In this document: positions 25,822-34,442 of the stretch, piece after piece
Position numbering within the stretch: position 1 is the stretch's first letter
Layout: each line of letters starts with the position of its first letter
Origin: Krasilnikovia cinnamomea
Lineage (GTDB): Bacteria > Actinomycetota > Actinomycetes > Mycobacteriales > Micromonosporaceae
Assembly: GCF_004217545.1 (NCBI RefSeq)
Contig: NZ_SHKY01000001.1
Coordinates: forward strand, 4,774,001-4,838,000
Direction of reading: 5' to 3'
DNA: 64,000 nt
Made by a program: the position numbers and the translations under genes
Notes under the pieces: generated by a model
What the model was told of the DNA's origin: nothing
The model's database searches: none
What the model saw: the letters and a program-made list of their open reading frames with translations, nothing else

Positions 25822-26973
25822 ACGTTTCTCGCCGAGCGTGAGCTCGAGTACCTGACCGAGGCGGCGTCCTCGGGGCACACCAGCGGGGACGGCCCGTTCA
25901 CGCGGCGCGCCACGGCGCTGCTCAGGGAGCTGACCGGGGCACCGTCCGCGCTGCTCACCACGTCGTGCACGCACGCCCTGGAGATCACGGCGTTGCTGCT
26001 GGACCTGCGGCCCGGCGACGAGGTGATCATGCCGTCGTTCACGTTCGTCTCGACGGCGAACGCGTACGTGCTGCGCGGGGCGGTGCCGGTGTTCGTGGAC
26101 TGCCGGCCGGACACGCTGAACCTCGACGAGCGTGCCCTCGAGGCAGCGATCACGCCGCGCACCCGGGCGATCGTGGTGGTGCACTACGGCGGGGTGGCCT
26201 GCGAGATGTCCACGGTGCTCCAGATCGCCGGGCGGCACGGCATCCCGGTGATCGAGGACAACGCGCACGGGCTCGGGGCGACCTACCGGGGGCGGCCGCT
26301 GGGCTCGTTCGGCGCGCTGGCCACGCAGAGCTTCCACGCCACCAAGAACGTGCAGTGCGGCGAGGGCGGCGCGCTGCTGATCAACGACGCGCGCTTCGCG
26401 GAACGGGCGGAGATCCTGCGGGAGAAGGGCACCGACCGCAGCCGCTTCTTCCGGGGCCAGGTGGACAAGTACCGGTGGATGGACCTGGGCTCCAGCTATC
26501 TGCCGTCGGACGTGCTGGCGGCCGGGCTCACCGCGCAGCTGGAGGCGTTCGGTGAGATCCAGCGCCGGCGACACGCGGTCTGGGCGGCGTACCACGCGGC
26601 CTTCGCCGACCTCGACCTGGTGCACCCGGCCGTGCCGCCCGGCATCGGGCACTCCGCGCACCTTTACCACCTGTTGCTGCCCAGCCTCGAGCAGCGGCAG
26701 GAGATGCTGAAGCACCTGGCCGAACAGGGTGTCCAGGGCACCTTCCACTACCAGCCGCTGCACTCGGCTCCGGCCGGCCGGCGATTCGGCCGCACCGGAC
26801 CGGGCGGGTGCCCGGTCACCGCCGCCGTGGCCGACCGGCTGGTCCGGCTCCCGCTGTACGCGGGACTGTCCGACGAGGAGGTCGCGCGGGTCATCGACGC
26901 GGTCCGGTCGTTTAGGCCCGGCCCGGGTGCCGCCCCGGCCCAGCGGGAGCACCGCGCCGAGGTGCCGTCGTGA
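25801..26973 (+). CDS. dTDP-4-amino-4,6-dideoxyhexose transaminase (WecE/RffA-like)
   Basis: 390-aa PLP-dependent sugar aminotransferase of the DegT/DnrJ/EryC1 family. It resembles E. coli WecE almost from end to end: IPFN start, GDGPFTRR, LLTTSCTHALEITALLLD, PGDEVIMPSFTFVSTANAYV, SFHATKN (PLP Lys), REKGTDRSRFFRGQVDKY and FHYQPLHSAPAG. WecE converts dTDP-4-keto-6-deoxyglucose to dTDP-4-amino-4,6-dideoxygalactose (Fuc4N). Start GTG at 25801 lies in a hairpin loop and matches the WecE N-terminus. Substrate supply would come from rmlA and rmlB at the far end of the locus. The stop overlaps the next gene (GTGA). The stereochemistry at C4 is inferred from similarity. Confidence 0.92.
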   Translation: MQIPFNRTFLAERELEYLTEAASSGHTSGDGPFTRRATALLRELTGAPSALLTTSCTHALEITALLLDLRPGDEVIMPSFTFVSTANAYVLRGAVPVFVDCRPDTLNLDERALEAAITPRTRAIVVVHYGGVACEMSTVLQIAGRHGIPVIEDNAHGLGATYRGRPLGSFGALATQSFHATKNVQCGEGGALLINDARFAERAEILREKGTDRSRFFRGQVDKYRWMDLGSSYLPSDVLAAGLTAQLEAFGEIQRRRHAVWAAYHAAFADLDLVHPAVPPGIGHSAHLYHLLLPSLEQRQEMLKHLAEQGVQGTFHYQPLHSAPAGRRFGRTGPGGCPVTAAVADRLVRLPLYAGLSDEEVARVIDAVRSFRPGPGAAPAQREHRAEVPS

Positions 26974-29357
26974 CCACCTCGCTCGCGGGCGACATCCCGG
27001 TTCAGGCCGATCGCGCCGGGCACGGGGAACCCACCGCACCGGACGTCCGGCCCCGGCCCCGCCTCGCCGCCTGGCTGCCGGTGCTGCTGCTGGGCCCGCC
27101 CACCGCGTACGCGCTGCACCGCTACGGCGCGCCCGCCGCCGACCTGGCGGTGTTCGCCGCGTACGTGCTGGGCCTGATCGCCGCGCCCGGGGTGCTGCTG
27201 TGGCGCGCCGCGCGGCGGCAGGCCCGGTCGCTGGCCGAGGATGCCGGGCCCGGCCTGGCGCTCGGCTACGTCCTCGAGGTGGCCGCCTACTTCGCGGCGC
27301 GGGCGCTGGGCCAGCCCCGCGCGGTGGTGCTGGCGCCGCTGGCGGTGCTGGTGCTGTTCGCCGCGGTCCGGCCGCTGCGGCGGTACTGGCGCGCCGAGGC
27401 CGGCGCGCAGCGGGCCCCGCTGGGCTGGATCTGGGCCAACACGGGCATCGCCGCGGCCGTGCTGCTCTGGTCGGCGGTCTACTTCATGCGTACCCGTGGG
27501 GTGGACTACGCCTTCAACGACGCCGACCTGCCGTTCCAGCTCGCGCTGGTCGGCGAGCTGCGGCACCACCTGCCGCCGCAGGTGCCGTGGCTGCAGGGCG
27601 AGCCGCTGAGCTACCACTGGTTCTCGTACGCGGACATGGCCGCGGCCAGCTGGGTCACCGGGGTGGACCCGCAGACGCTGCTGCTGCGGCTGTCCTTCGT
27701 GCCGCTGCTCGGCGGGTTGCCGTTCGCCGTGAGTGCACTGACCCGGCAGGTGACGGGTCGCTGGTGGCCCGGGCCGCTGGCCGCGCTGCTGACGTTCGCG
27801 GGGGTCGCACCCTATCCGTACGGGTGGCGGCCCCCGGAGACCTACGTGGCCAACGGGCTGGGGCCGGTCGAGGACGGGGTGGTACTGCGCTTCGGCCTGT
27901 TCTCCAGTCCGACCCAGACGTTCGCGGCGCTGATCGGCGTCGGCCTGGTGATGGTGCTGGTGGATCTCCTGCGATCGACCGGCCGTCGGCGGGGCCACTG
28001 GCTGCTGCTCTGCGCGTTCGTCGCGGTGATCTGCGGGGCCAAGGCCACCTATCTGCCGCTGGTCATGTGCGGTCTGCTGCTGGTCACCGGCGTGACGCTG
28101 ATCGGTCAGCGGCGCTGGCACCGCCCGGCCCTGGCCGCGATGGCGGTGGTGCTGCCGGGCATCCTGTTCGCCCAGTTCGTGCTGTTCGGCGGGGTGTCGC
28201 AGGGCATGGTGATCGATCCGCTCGGCGGTCTGTCCCGCTACGGTCTGGGCGCCTCGACCGGTCTGGGCGCGCTGAGGATGGGCACGGTTCCGGCCACCGG
28301 CTGGTCCCTCGCCGTGATCACGGCCGTGACGCTGCTGGCTTGGGTGATGATGTGGGGCGGCGCGGCGGCCACCTGGGTTCGCGGGCGGTGGCGGGATCCG
28401 GCGCACGTGCTGCTTACTGGGATCGGGGTGGCCGGGTTCGGCGCGGTGCTGCTGATCAACCACTACGGCTTCAGCCAGACGTGGTTCCTGGTGGCGGCCC
28501 GGCCGTTCCTGGTGGTGGCCGCGGTGTCGGGCCTGGCACTGCTGACCGATGCCGCCCGGCAACGCAGGGACCCAGGCGCGGCCGGGCCGTGGACGCGCCG
28601 GGTGGGTCTGGTGGTGACGGTGGCGATGGTGTCGGGTGCGGCGGGAGCGGCGGTGATCCGCGAGCTGGGCCGGGACACGGCGCCGACGGTCGCGGTGGAC
28701 GGCCGGGGTCCGGTGCTCGTCGAGGTGGTGAGCGCCAACCTGTGGCTGGTCGGACTGGTCGCCGCACTGACCGCGATTGCCTGGTACGCCGCACGCGGGT
28801 GGGCGGCGGTCTTCGCCGTCGCGGTGATGCTCGGGATCAGCGTGGTGCCCTCCACGGTGGTGGTGTCGGATCACGTCCGGGCGGCGGCCGGGGCGCGGTG
28901 GGCGCCGGAGCCGGATCAGGTGCCGTCGTGGCCGGCGGGGACCCGCGAGAGCGCGGCGTGGATCCGGGGTCACACCGACCCCGACGATCTCGTGGCGACC
29001 AATGCGCACTGCCGCAAGTTCGCTGCCCGGTCCTGCGACAACCTGCATTTCTGGTTCGCCGCGTTCGCCGAGCGGCGGTTCCTCGTGGAGGGCTGGGGCT
29101 ACACCCCGACGGTGAACCGGCTGCAGGTGGAGACCGGGATGTCCGGGAACCTCGTGCCGTACTGGGACGCCGGGCGGCTGGCGGTCAACGACGCGGCGTT
29201 CCACCGGCCCGGACCGGACACTCTGCGGCGGCTACGGGGCCTCGGGGTGCGCTGGCTGATGGTGGACCGCCGGGACGGTGCCGTCCGCGAGGACCTGCTC
29301 GCCCGCTACGCCACGCTGCGGTTCGGCCGTGGCGAGACGGCGGTGTACGAGCTGTGA
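26970..29357 (+). CDS. large polytopic membrane protein, GT-C glycosyltransferase-like
   Basis: 795 aa with about 13-15 hydrophobic segments and a soluble C-terminal part. The first large loop has acidic and aromatic residues (YAFNDADLPFQLALVGEL ... GEPLSYHWFSYADM), as in GT-C enzymes that use polyprenyl-phosphate sugars. The last ~120 residues (ESAAWIRGHTDPDDLVATNA ... LRGLGVRWLMVDRR) resemble the extracytoplasmic tail of such proteins. No exact family is recognised. It is coupled by 4-bp overlaps to the aminotransferase before and the formyltransferase after, so it probably acts on the same amino sugar or the polymer receiving it. Confidence 0.8.
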   Translation: MTTSLAGDIPVQADRAGHGEPTAPDVRPRPRLAAWLPVLLLGPPTAYALHRYGAPAADLAVFAAYVLGLIAAPGVLLWRAARRQARSLAEDAGPGLALGYVLEVAAYFAARALGQPRAVVLAPLAVLVLFAAVRPLRRYWRAEAGAQRAPLGWIWANTGIAAAVLLWSAVYFMRTRGVDYAFNDADLPFQLALVGELRHHLPPQVPWLQGEPLSYHWFSYADMAAASWVTGVDPQTLLLRLSFVPLLGGLPFAVSALTRQVTGRWWPGPLAALLTFAGVAPYPYGWRPPETYVANGLGPVEDGVVLRFGLFSSPTQTFAALIGVGLVMVLVDLLRSTGRRRGHWLLLCAFVAVICGAKATYLPLVMCGLLLVTGVTLIGQRRWHRPALAAMAVVLPGILFAQFVLFGGVSQGMVIDPLGGLSRYGLGASTGLGALRMGTVPATGWSLAVITAVTLLAWVMMWGGAAATWVRGRWRDPAHVLLTGIGVAGFGAVLLINHYGFSQTWFLVAARPFLVVAAVSGLALLTDAARQRRDPGAAGPWTRRVGLVVTVAMVSGAAGAAVIRELGRDTAPTVAVDGRGPVLVEVVSANLWLVGLVAALTAIAWYAARGWAAVFAVAVMLGISVVPSTVVVSDHVRAAAGARWAPEPDQVPSWPAGTRESAAWIRGHTDPDDLVATNAHCRKFAARSCDNLHFWFAAFAERRFLVEGWGYTPTVNRLQVETGMSGNLVPYWDAGRLAVNDAAFHRPGPDTLRRLRGLGVRWLMVDRRDGAVREDLLARYATLRFGRGETAVYEL

Positions 29358-30241
29358 CCACCCTCAACCTGTACGCGATGACGGCCAAGGGGCTGGCGGT
29401 CTTCGACGCGTTGTGCGCGGCCGTGCCCGGCGTGATGCGGGCGGTGATCTCGGCCCGCGACCCGGGCACCCGGGACGGCTCGTACGATGCGCTGGCCGCC
29501 GCCTGCGCGCAGCGCGGCGTGTCGTTCTTCGACCGGTCGCAGGTGGACGCCGTGCCGCCCGCGGCCTACGCGATGGCGGTCGGCTGGCGGTGGATCATCC
29601 CGGACCGGCCGGACACCACGCTGGTGGTGTTCCACGACTCGCTGCTGCCCCGGCATCGCGGTTTCAACCCGCTGGTGACCGCGCTGATCGAGGGTGACGC
29701 CCGGGCCGGTGTCACGGCTCTGCTGGCCACCGCCGAGTACGACCGTGGGGACATTCTCGCCCAGGTGGCCGTGCCGCTGCCGCGCCCGATCCGGATCGCC
29801 GAGGCCATCGATCTCGTCGCCGCCGGGTACGCCGAGATCGCCGCCGACATTGGCGCGCGCATCGCGGCGGGGCAGCGACTCAGCGGCGTGCCGCAGGACG
29901 AGCGGGCGGCCTCGTACAGCCTGTGGCGCGACGACGCCGACTACGAGATGGACTGGGCCGGTCCCGCCGATCGGCTGCGCGACTTCGTGTACGCGGTGGG
30001 TCCCCCGTACGCGGGTGCCCGGACCCGGATGAACGGTGTGCCGGTTCGGGTGTGGGACGTCGCCGTGGAGCCGGACGTGGCGGTGGCGAACCGCGCACCC
30101 GGGAAAGTGATCTTTCTGCGCGGCGGCCGGCCCACCGTCGTGTGCGGCACCGGGCTGCTGCGCATCGACGCGATGACGCGGGACGACGACGGCGGGACGA
30201 ACTGCCTGCCGCTGCGCCGGTTCCGCACCCGCTTCGGTTGA
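29354..30241 (+). CDS. sugar N-formyltransferase-like protein (Fmt/ArnA-N fold)
   Basis: 295 aa; N-10-formyl-tetrahydrofolate-dependent formyltransferase fold. The core motif reads FHDSLLPRHRGFNPL (His present), with YDRGDILAQVAVPLP carrying the catalytic Asp. The usual Asn two residues before the His (NxH) is Val here. A C-terminal Fmt-C-like domain follows (residues ~205-290, VRVWDVAV ... GKVIFLRGGRPTVVCGTGLLRI). Beside a WecE-type transaminase the likely substrate is the 4-amino group of a dTDP-4-amino-4,6-dideoxyhexose, giving a 4-formamido sugar. GTG overlaps the upstream stop (GTGA). It is probably not the housekeeping Met-tRNA formyltransferase. Confidence 0.8.
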   Translation: MTTLNLYAMTAKGLAVFDALCAAVPGVMRAVISARDPGTRDGSYDALAAACAQRGVSFFDRSQVDAVPPAAYAMAVGWRWIIPDRPDTTLVVFHDSLLPRHRGFNPLVTALIEGDARAGVTALLATAEYDRGDILAQVAVPLPRPIRIAEAIDLVAAGYAEIAADIGARIAAGQRLSGVPQDERAASYSLWRDDADYEMDWAGPADRLRDFVYAVGPPYAGARTRMNGVPVRVWDVAVEPDVAVANRAPGKVIFLRGGRPTVVCGTGLLRIDAMTRDDDGGTNCLPLRRFRTRFG

Positions 30242-30280
30242 CCGGCGACAGGCAGCGATCGACGAGCTTGAGGGAGCGAT

Positions 30281-30991
30281 ATGGACGCTGGCGACATCCG
30301 CAGACTCGCCACCGTGGAGGACCGGCACTGGTGGTTCGGCGAGCGCCGGGCGATCCTGGCGCGGTGGCTGCGGCAGCTGCACCGCAGCGGGGTCATGCCG
30401 GGCACGGCCCTGGACATCGGCGCGGCCGGTGGCGGCAACACCCGGGTGCTGCGGGCGGCGGGGTGGCGCCCGCTGGCGCTGGAGTACAGCGCCGACGGTG
30501 CCGCGGTGGCGCGGGAACGCGGCCTGACCGTGATCCGCGGCGACGCCACGAACCTGCCGTGCGGTTCCGGCACGCTGGACCTGGTCACCGCGTTCGACGT
30601 GCTGGAACACATCGAGGACGACTATCTCGCGGCGGCGGAGATCCGGCGGGTGCTGCGCCCGGGCGGCACGCTGCTGGTGACCGTGCCCGCCGACATGCGC
30701 CTGTGGTCCGCCCACGATGTGGCCAGCCACCATTTCCGGCGCTACGACCGGGACTCCCTGCACCGGGTGATCAGCAAGGCGGGCCTGCGGGTGGAGCAGC
30801 TGTGGAGTTGGAATGTGCTGCTGCGCCCGGTGGTGGCCATGACCCGCAAGCGGGCATCGGGCAACGAGCTCACGATGATGCCGGCGCCGGTGAACGCCGC
30901 GCTGCGCTCGGTTGTGGTCGCCGAGCGGTATCTGCCGGTGCGCCGCGCGCCCGGTGTGTCGCTGATGCTGCGGGCCCGCCGGAGCGGGTGA
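30281..30991 (+). CDS. class I SAM-dependent methyltransferase
   Basis: 236 aa, with Methyltransf_11/12-type motif I ALDIGAAGGGNTRVL (near 44-58), an acidic end of beta-2 (LEYSADGAAVA), GDATNLPCGSGTLDLVTAFDVLEHIEDD and LRPGGTLLVTVPA. The N-terminus HWWFGERRAIL is common in methyltransferases of cell-surface polysaccharide loci. The substrate is probably a glycan or lipid-linked intermediate; this is an inference from context. ATG follows GGGAG. It is the last gene of the rightward part of the locus and converges on the GT2 gene. Confidence 0.88.
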   Translation: MDAGDIRRLATVEDRHWWFGERRAILARWLRQLHRSGVMPGTALDIGAAGGGNTRVLRAAGWRPLALEYSADGAAVARERGLTVIRGDATNLPCGSGTLDLVTAFDVLEHIEDDYLAAAEIRRVLRPGGTLLVTVPADMRLWSAHDVASHHFRRYDRDSLHRVISKAGLRVEQLWSWNVLLRPVVAMTRKRASGNELTMMPAPVNAALRSVVVAERYLPVRRAPGVSLMLRARRSG

Positions 30992-31014
30992 CGCGGGTGG
31001 GGCCGGGCCGCCGG

Positions 31015-32019
31015 TCAGCGGCCCGCGGCCCCGGCGGCCATGCGTCCGGCGGGCTGTTCGGGCAGCCCGATCACGGGATCGGTGGCGGCGTCGGCGCCGG
31101 CCGTCTCCCGTACCAGGTAGGTGGGCCGGCCCATCCCTGCCGTGTGGATTCGGCCGACGTACTCGCCCAGCACGCCGAGCGCGATGAGCTGGGCTGCCGC
31201 GAAGACGGCGACCGCGGAGGCGATGGTGGTGAAGCCGGCCACCGTCGTGGAGCCCGTGAAGTACAGGTAGGCCAGGCGGGCGAACAACGCCAGCCCGATC
31301 GCGCCGACGGCCAGCCCGATCCAGGTGACCAGGCGCAACGGCAGCGTCGAGTAGCCGAGCAGCATGTTCACGGTGTACCGGATCAGCGTGCGCAGCGTGT
31401 ACCCGGACTTGCCGTTCGCCCGCTGGTTCATCGGCACGGTCACCGCGGCGACGCTGGTGGTGCCCCAGGACAGTGCCACGTCCACCGAGGTGTGCGGGCC
31501 GGCGATCTGGTCGAAGCCGGCGATGAGGTGGGCGCGGAAGGCCCGGAACGCACTGAGTTGCCGGGCGTGCCGCACGCCCAGCATGCGGGCCATCGCCATC
31601 TTCACCGTACGGGAGGCGAGGCTGCGCAGGGCGCCGTGCTCCTCGTGGGCGGCGACGCCGTACACCAGATCCACGTCGCCGGTGAGCGCCTGGAGCAGCG
31701 CGGGTATCTGCTCGGGCGGGTGCTGGAGGTCGTCGTCCATGGTGACGATGACGTCGTGCCTCGCCGCGCGCAGCCCGGCGACCAGGGCGTTGTGCTGACC
31801 GTAGTTGCGCGACAGCCGGATCGCCCGTACCGATGGGTGCGTGGCGGCCAGCCCGGACGCGGTCTGCCAGGTGGCCGCCTCGCCGTCGTCCACGACGAGC
31901 CAGATCTCGTGCCGGTCCGCGCAAGCCGGCATGACGCGGTCGAGGCGGGCGACCAGTTCCGGGAGCGTGCCGTGGGAGCGGAAGCAGGGAATCACGATGG
32001 ACACGGGCACGGGAGGCAT
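31015..32019 (-). CDS. polyprenyl-phosphate glycosyltransferase, family 2 (ArnC/GtrB-like)
   Basis: 334 aa. The N-terminal GT2 domain has VSIVIPCFRSHGTLPELVARL, RNYGQHNALVAGL and the DxD-type TMDDDLQHPPEQIP (near 96-109). Two C-terminal membrane helices follow (LVTWIGLAVGAIGLALFARL and AVAVFAAAQLIALGVLGEYV), then GEYVGRIHTAGMGRPTYLV. The pattern and several segments match ArnC and GtrB, which move a sugar from a nucleotide to undecaprenyl phosphate on the inner membrane face. ArnC uses UDP-4-formamido-arabinose, so a dTDP-4-formamido-dideoxyhexose donor is plausible here. It is divergent from gtrA with an AT-rich 105-bp region between. Confidence 0.9.
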   Translation of the reverse strand: MPPVPVSIVIPCFRSHGTLPELVARLDRVMPACADRHEIWLVVDDGEAATWQTASGLAATHPSVRAIRLSRNYGQHNALVAGLRAARHDVIVTMDDDLQHPPEQIPALLQALTGDVDLVYGVAAHEEHGALRSLASRTVKMAMARMLGVRHARQLSAFRAFRAHLIAGFDQIAGPHTSVDVALSWGTTSVAAVTVPMNQRANGKSGYTLRTLIRYTVNMLLGYSTLPLRLVTWIGLAVGAIGLALFARLAYLYFTGSTTVAGFTTIASAVAVFAAAQLIALGVLGEYVGRIHTAGMGRPTYLVRETAGADAATDPVIGLPEQPAGRMAAGAAGR

Positions 32020-32124
32020 CCTGACTCAGTGAAGTATCTAGAAAGAATGATTTAGTGGTAATTCACGCTACTTATAGTATCTAGCGGTGATTTCAACGGC
32101 CGCGACCCTCCGGAGGTAACAGGC
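32020..32124. promoter_or_regulatory. AT-rich divergent control region with direct repeat
   Basis: The stretch 32028-32095 is clearly richer in A and T than its surroundings. The 9-mer AGTATCTAG occurs at 32033-32041 and 32076-32084, 43 bp apart (about four helical turns). TAGTGGTAATTCACGCTA between them is a rough palindrome. It probably holds divergent promoters for the ArnC-like and GtrA-like genes and a regulator site. Confidence 0.55.
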
Positions 32125-32556
32125 TTGACCGCGTCGGTCACCGTGCGCTCGGTCATCGTGCGGGTCGCGTCCGATCAGCGGATGCGCTATCTCGCGGCCG
32201 GTGGCGCCGGCGCGCTGCTCTACTACGTGTTGTTCAGCACGGCATGGCTGCTCACCGGGCGCACCGTGCCCTACCTGGTGATCGCGGTGGCGGTCAGCAC
32301 GATCTGCGCGGTCGTGACCTACCCGGTCTACCGGCTGCTGGTGTTCCGCGCCGCAGATCCGCTCCTCAGTGGCTTTCTGCGCTTCTACCTGCTCTGTCTC
32401 GGTTCGCTCGGGTACACCGTGATCGGACTGTCCAGCCTGGTCGAGCTGGCCGGCCTGCACGTCCTGCTGGCCCAGGCCATCGTGGTCGTCACCGGCCCGG
32501 TGATCAACTACCAGCTGAGCCGGCTGTGGGCGTTCCGGACCAGGGCCGGCCGGTGA
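32125..32556 (+). CDS. GtrA family membrane protein
   Basis: 143 aa with four membrane helices (YLAAGGAGALLYYVLFSTAWLL; PYLVIAVAVSTICAVVTYPVY; FLRFYLLCLGSLGYTVIGL; LLAQAIVVVTGPVINYQLSRLWAFR), the GtrA fold. GtrA proteins are thought to flip polyprenyl-phosphate sugars across the membrane and are usually paired with a GtrB-type transferase, here divergent at 31015-32019. The TTG start at 32125 is supported by GGAGGT 7 nt upstream. The next membrane protein follows after 4 nt. Confidence 0.9.
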   Translation: MTASVTVRSVIVRVASDQRMRYLAAGGAGALLYYVLFSTAWLLTGRTVPYLVIAVAVSTICAVVTYPVYRLLVFRAADPLLSGFLRFYLLCLGSLGYTVIGLSSLVELAGLHVLLAQAIVVVTGPVINYQLSRLWAFRTRAGR

Positions 32557-32560
32557 GCCC

Positions 32561-34378
32561 GTGACCGCGACCCTGACCCGGCCGGACGCGGGCCCCGTCC
32601 CGGTGTCCCGGCGGCGCGCGGCACCGGCGGCCGTGCTGACCTTCGCCGGCACGCTCACGGCGGTGTGGGTGGCGGTGGCGATCCGCGCGGCCGGGCGCGG
32701 CTTCGACATCACCGACGAGGGCTTCTATCTCCTCAGCTACCGGTGGTGGGATGCCGACCAGCGCACCTTCACCGGCAGCCAGTACCTGTACGGCCCGGTG
32801 TTCGCGCTGCTCGGGCACGACATCGTCGCGTTGCGGATCTTCCGGCTCGGCACCGTCCTCATCGGCCACCTGCTGTTCGGCGTCGCGTTCATGCGCTGGC
32901 TACGGCAACGCCGGGCGGACGCGCCGCCGACCCGCGTGTGGGAGGCGGCCGGCGCGGCCACCATCGTCGCCGCCGGCGGCGTGGTCTACGCCTGGCTGCC
33001 CCAGACCCCGGGCTACAACGACATCGTCCTGCTCGGTGCCTTGCTCAGCGCGGCGGTGGTCTTCGCCCTGGCCCGCCACGCCGAACGTGGCGACCCCGCG
33101 CCGGCCTGGCTGCCGGTGGCGTTCGGCGCGCTCGCGGTGCCCGTGCTGCTCACCAAATGGGCGGCCGTCGCGACGCTGGGCATGCTCGCGGGGCTGGCCG
33201 TACTCGCCCTCGCACCGGCCGGCCTGCGGGCGGTGTGGCGCGCGACCGCCTGGGCGCTCGCCGGCTTCGGCGCTGGGGCCGCGCTGGTGCACCTGCTGGT
33301 GGTGCCGCTGACCACCGCACTGCCGCCGATCATCGCGGTCAACCGGCTCCTGGCCCAGAGCTCCTTCGCGATACCCACATTGCTGTCCCGCTACCTGACC
33401 CAGACCCGCCCGACAGTGGCGACGCTCGGCCACGCGTACGCGCTGCTGCTCGGCGCCGTGGTGCTCGCGGCGCTGGTACACCGTCCGGCCGCGCAGGCCG
33501 CCGCCGGGCTGCTCGGCGCCGTCGGGCTGGCCGGTGCCGTGGCGTACACCGTGCGCGACGGTGGTCTCGGCGGCGGCCCGGTCAACTCCGCCGCGTTCGT
33601 CGTCCCGCTGCTCGCCACGATCGTGGTCGCGGTGCTGGCGGCGGGCGCCGGGTGGGTGGCAGGCGGCCACCGGCCCGGTTCGCGGTGGCGGACCGGAGCC
33701 CGCGACGGGGTGCTGCTCGGCGGGCTCGCCGTGCTGCCGCTGGCCGTCGCATCCGGTACCAGCAACGTCCCGCTCAAGGTGGCGGTGCTGGCGTTCGCCG
33801 CGTGGATGGCGGTGCTGGTCGCCGTGGTCACCGGCCTGGACCGCCGCGCGGTGGTCGCCCGTGGACTCACCACGGCCGTGGCCGCCGGGGCACTGCTGGT
33901 CGCGACCTGCGTGGCGACCGGCGGGCTGTGGCGCAACCCGTACCGGGACGTCCCGCGAGACCGGGCGACCGCCGCCGTCCCGGGAGTGCCCGCACTGGAC
34001 GGGGTGCGGATCGAGCCCGCCCGGGCCCGTGCGTACGCGGATCTGCGTGCCCGCCTCGCGCCCTACCTCGACCCGCCCGGCCGCAAGGTGATCGGCCTGG
34101 ACAAGATGGCGGGGATCGTCGTGCTGCTCGACGGCCGTACGGTCGGCGAGGGCTGGTACGCCCCGGCGGACCCGGCACGGATCCGGGCGGGGATCGCCGC
34201 GGAATGCGCCGCCGGTCCGCCGTGGCCTCCGGACCGGGCCCCCGTCCTGGTGTTCAACCGGCCGGTACGGGCCACCGACGCCGGGCTCATCGAGCCGTGC
34301 GGTCTGCGGCTCGCCGACTACCGGCTGCTGGCCGCGCCTGACCAGACCGGTGGTTTCACCGTGCTCGTGCCGAACTGA
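32561..34378 (+). CDS. polytopic membrane protein, GT-C glycosyltransferase-like (copy 1)
   Basis: 605 aa with about 11-12 membrane segments and a C-terminal extracytoplasmic region. The first loop has GFDITDEGFYLLSYRWWD; an Asp-Glu pair in this loop is the usual catalytic or metal site of GT-C enzymes (PMT/ArnT types). QYLYGPVFALLGHDIVALR follows. It is a clear paralogue of the downstream gene (34443-36401). Likely role: transfer of a sugar from the undecaprenyl carrier to an envelope acceptor outside the cell. The GTG start lies just after gtrA, so it is co-transcribed. Confidence 0.82.
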   Translation: MTATLTRPDAGPVPVSRRRAAPAAVLTFAGTLTAVWVAVAIRAAGRGFDITDEGFYLLSYRWWDADQRTFTGSQYLYGPVFALLGHDIVALRIFRLGTVLIGHLLFGVAFMRWLRQRRADAPPTRVWEAAGAATIVAAGGVVYAWLPQTPGYNDIVLLGALLSAAVVFALARHAERGDPAPAWLPVAFGALAVPVLLTKWAAVATLGMLAGLAVLALAPAGLRAVWRATAWALAGFGAGAALVHLLVVPLTTALPPIIAVNRLLAQSSFAIPTLLSRYLTQTRPTVATLGHAYALLLGAVVLAALVHRPAAQAAAGLLGAVGLAGAVAYTVRDGGLGGGPVNSAAFVVPLLATIVVAVLAAGAGWVAGGHRPGSRWRTGARDGVLLGGLAVLPLAVASGTSNVPLKVAVLAFAAWMAVLVAVVTGLDRRAVVARGLTTAVAAGALLVATCVATGGLWRNPYRDVPRDRATAAVPGVPALDGVRIEPARARAYADLRARLAPYLDPPGRKVIGLDKMAGIVVLLDGRTVGEGWYAPADPARIRAGIAAECAAGPPWPPDRAPVLVFNRPVRATDAGLIEPCGLRLADYRLLAAPDQTGGFTVLVPN

Positions 34379-34414
34379 CCTTCGGATTTCCCCCCGGAGC
34401 GCGCTTCTCATTAC

Positions 34415-34437
34415 AAATGCCCTATTAGTTGGCATTT
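34415..34437 (+). promoter_or_regulatory. AT-rich inverted repeat before second GT-C gene
   Basis: aaatgcc / ggcattt form a 7-bp stem with loop ctattagtt. An alternative pairing of atgccc (34417-34422) with gggcat (34439-34444) would bury part of the ATG at 34443. No Shine-Dalgarno sequence is seen, so either fold could affect translation of the next gene, or the site could be an operator. Confidence 0.45.
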
Positions 34438-34442
34438 TGGGC

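Noticed and set aside
23431..27039. 1202-codon open frame on the minus strand across STAS, radical-SAM and transaminase genes
   Set aside because: It spans three real coupled genes on the other strand and has shadow-like composition.
26729..29353. N-terminal extension of the formyltransferase frame through the GT-C gene
   Set aside because: The extension is Arg/Gly/Ala-rich out-of-frame reading of the membrane protein; the true start is the GTG at 29354 overlapping its stop.
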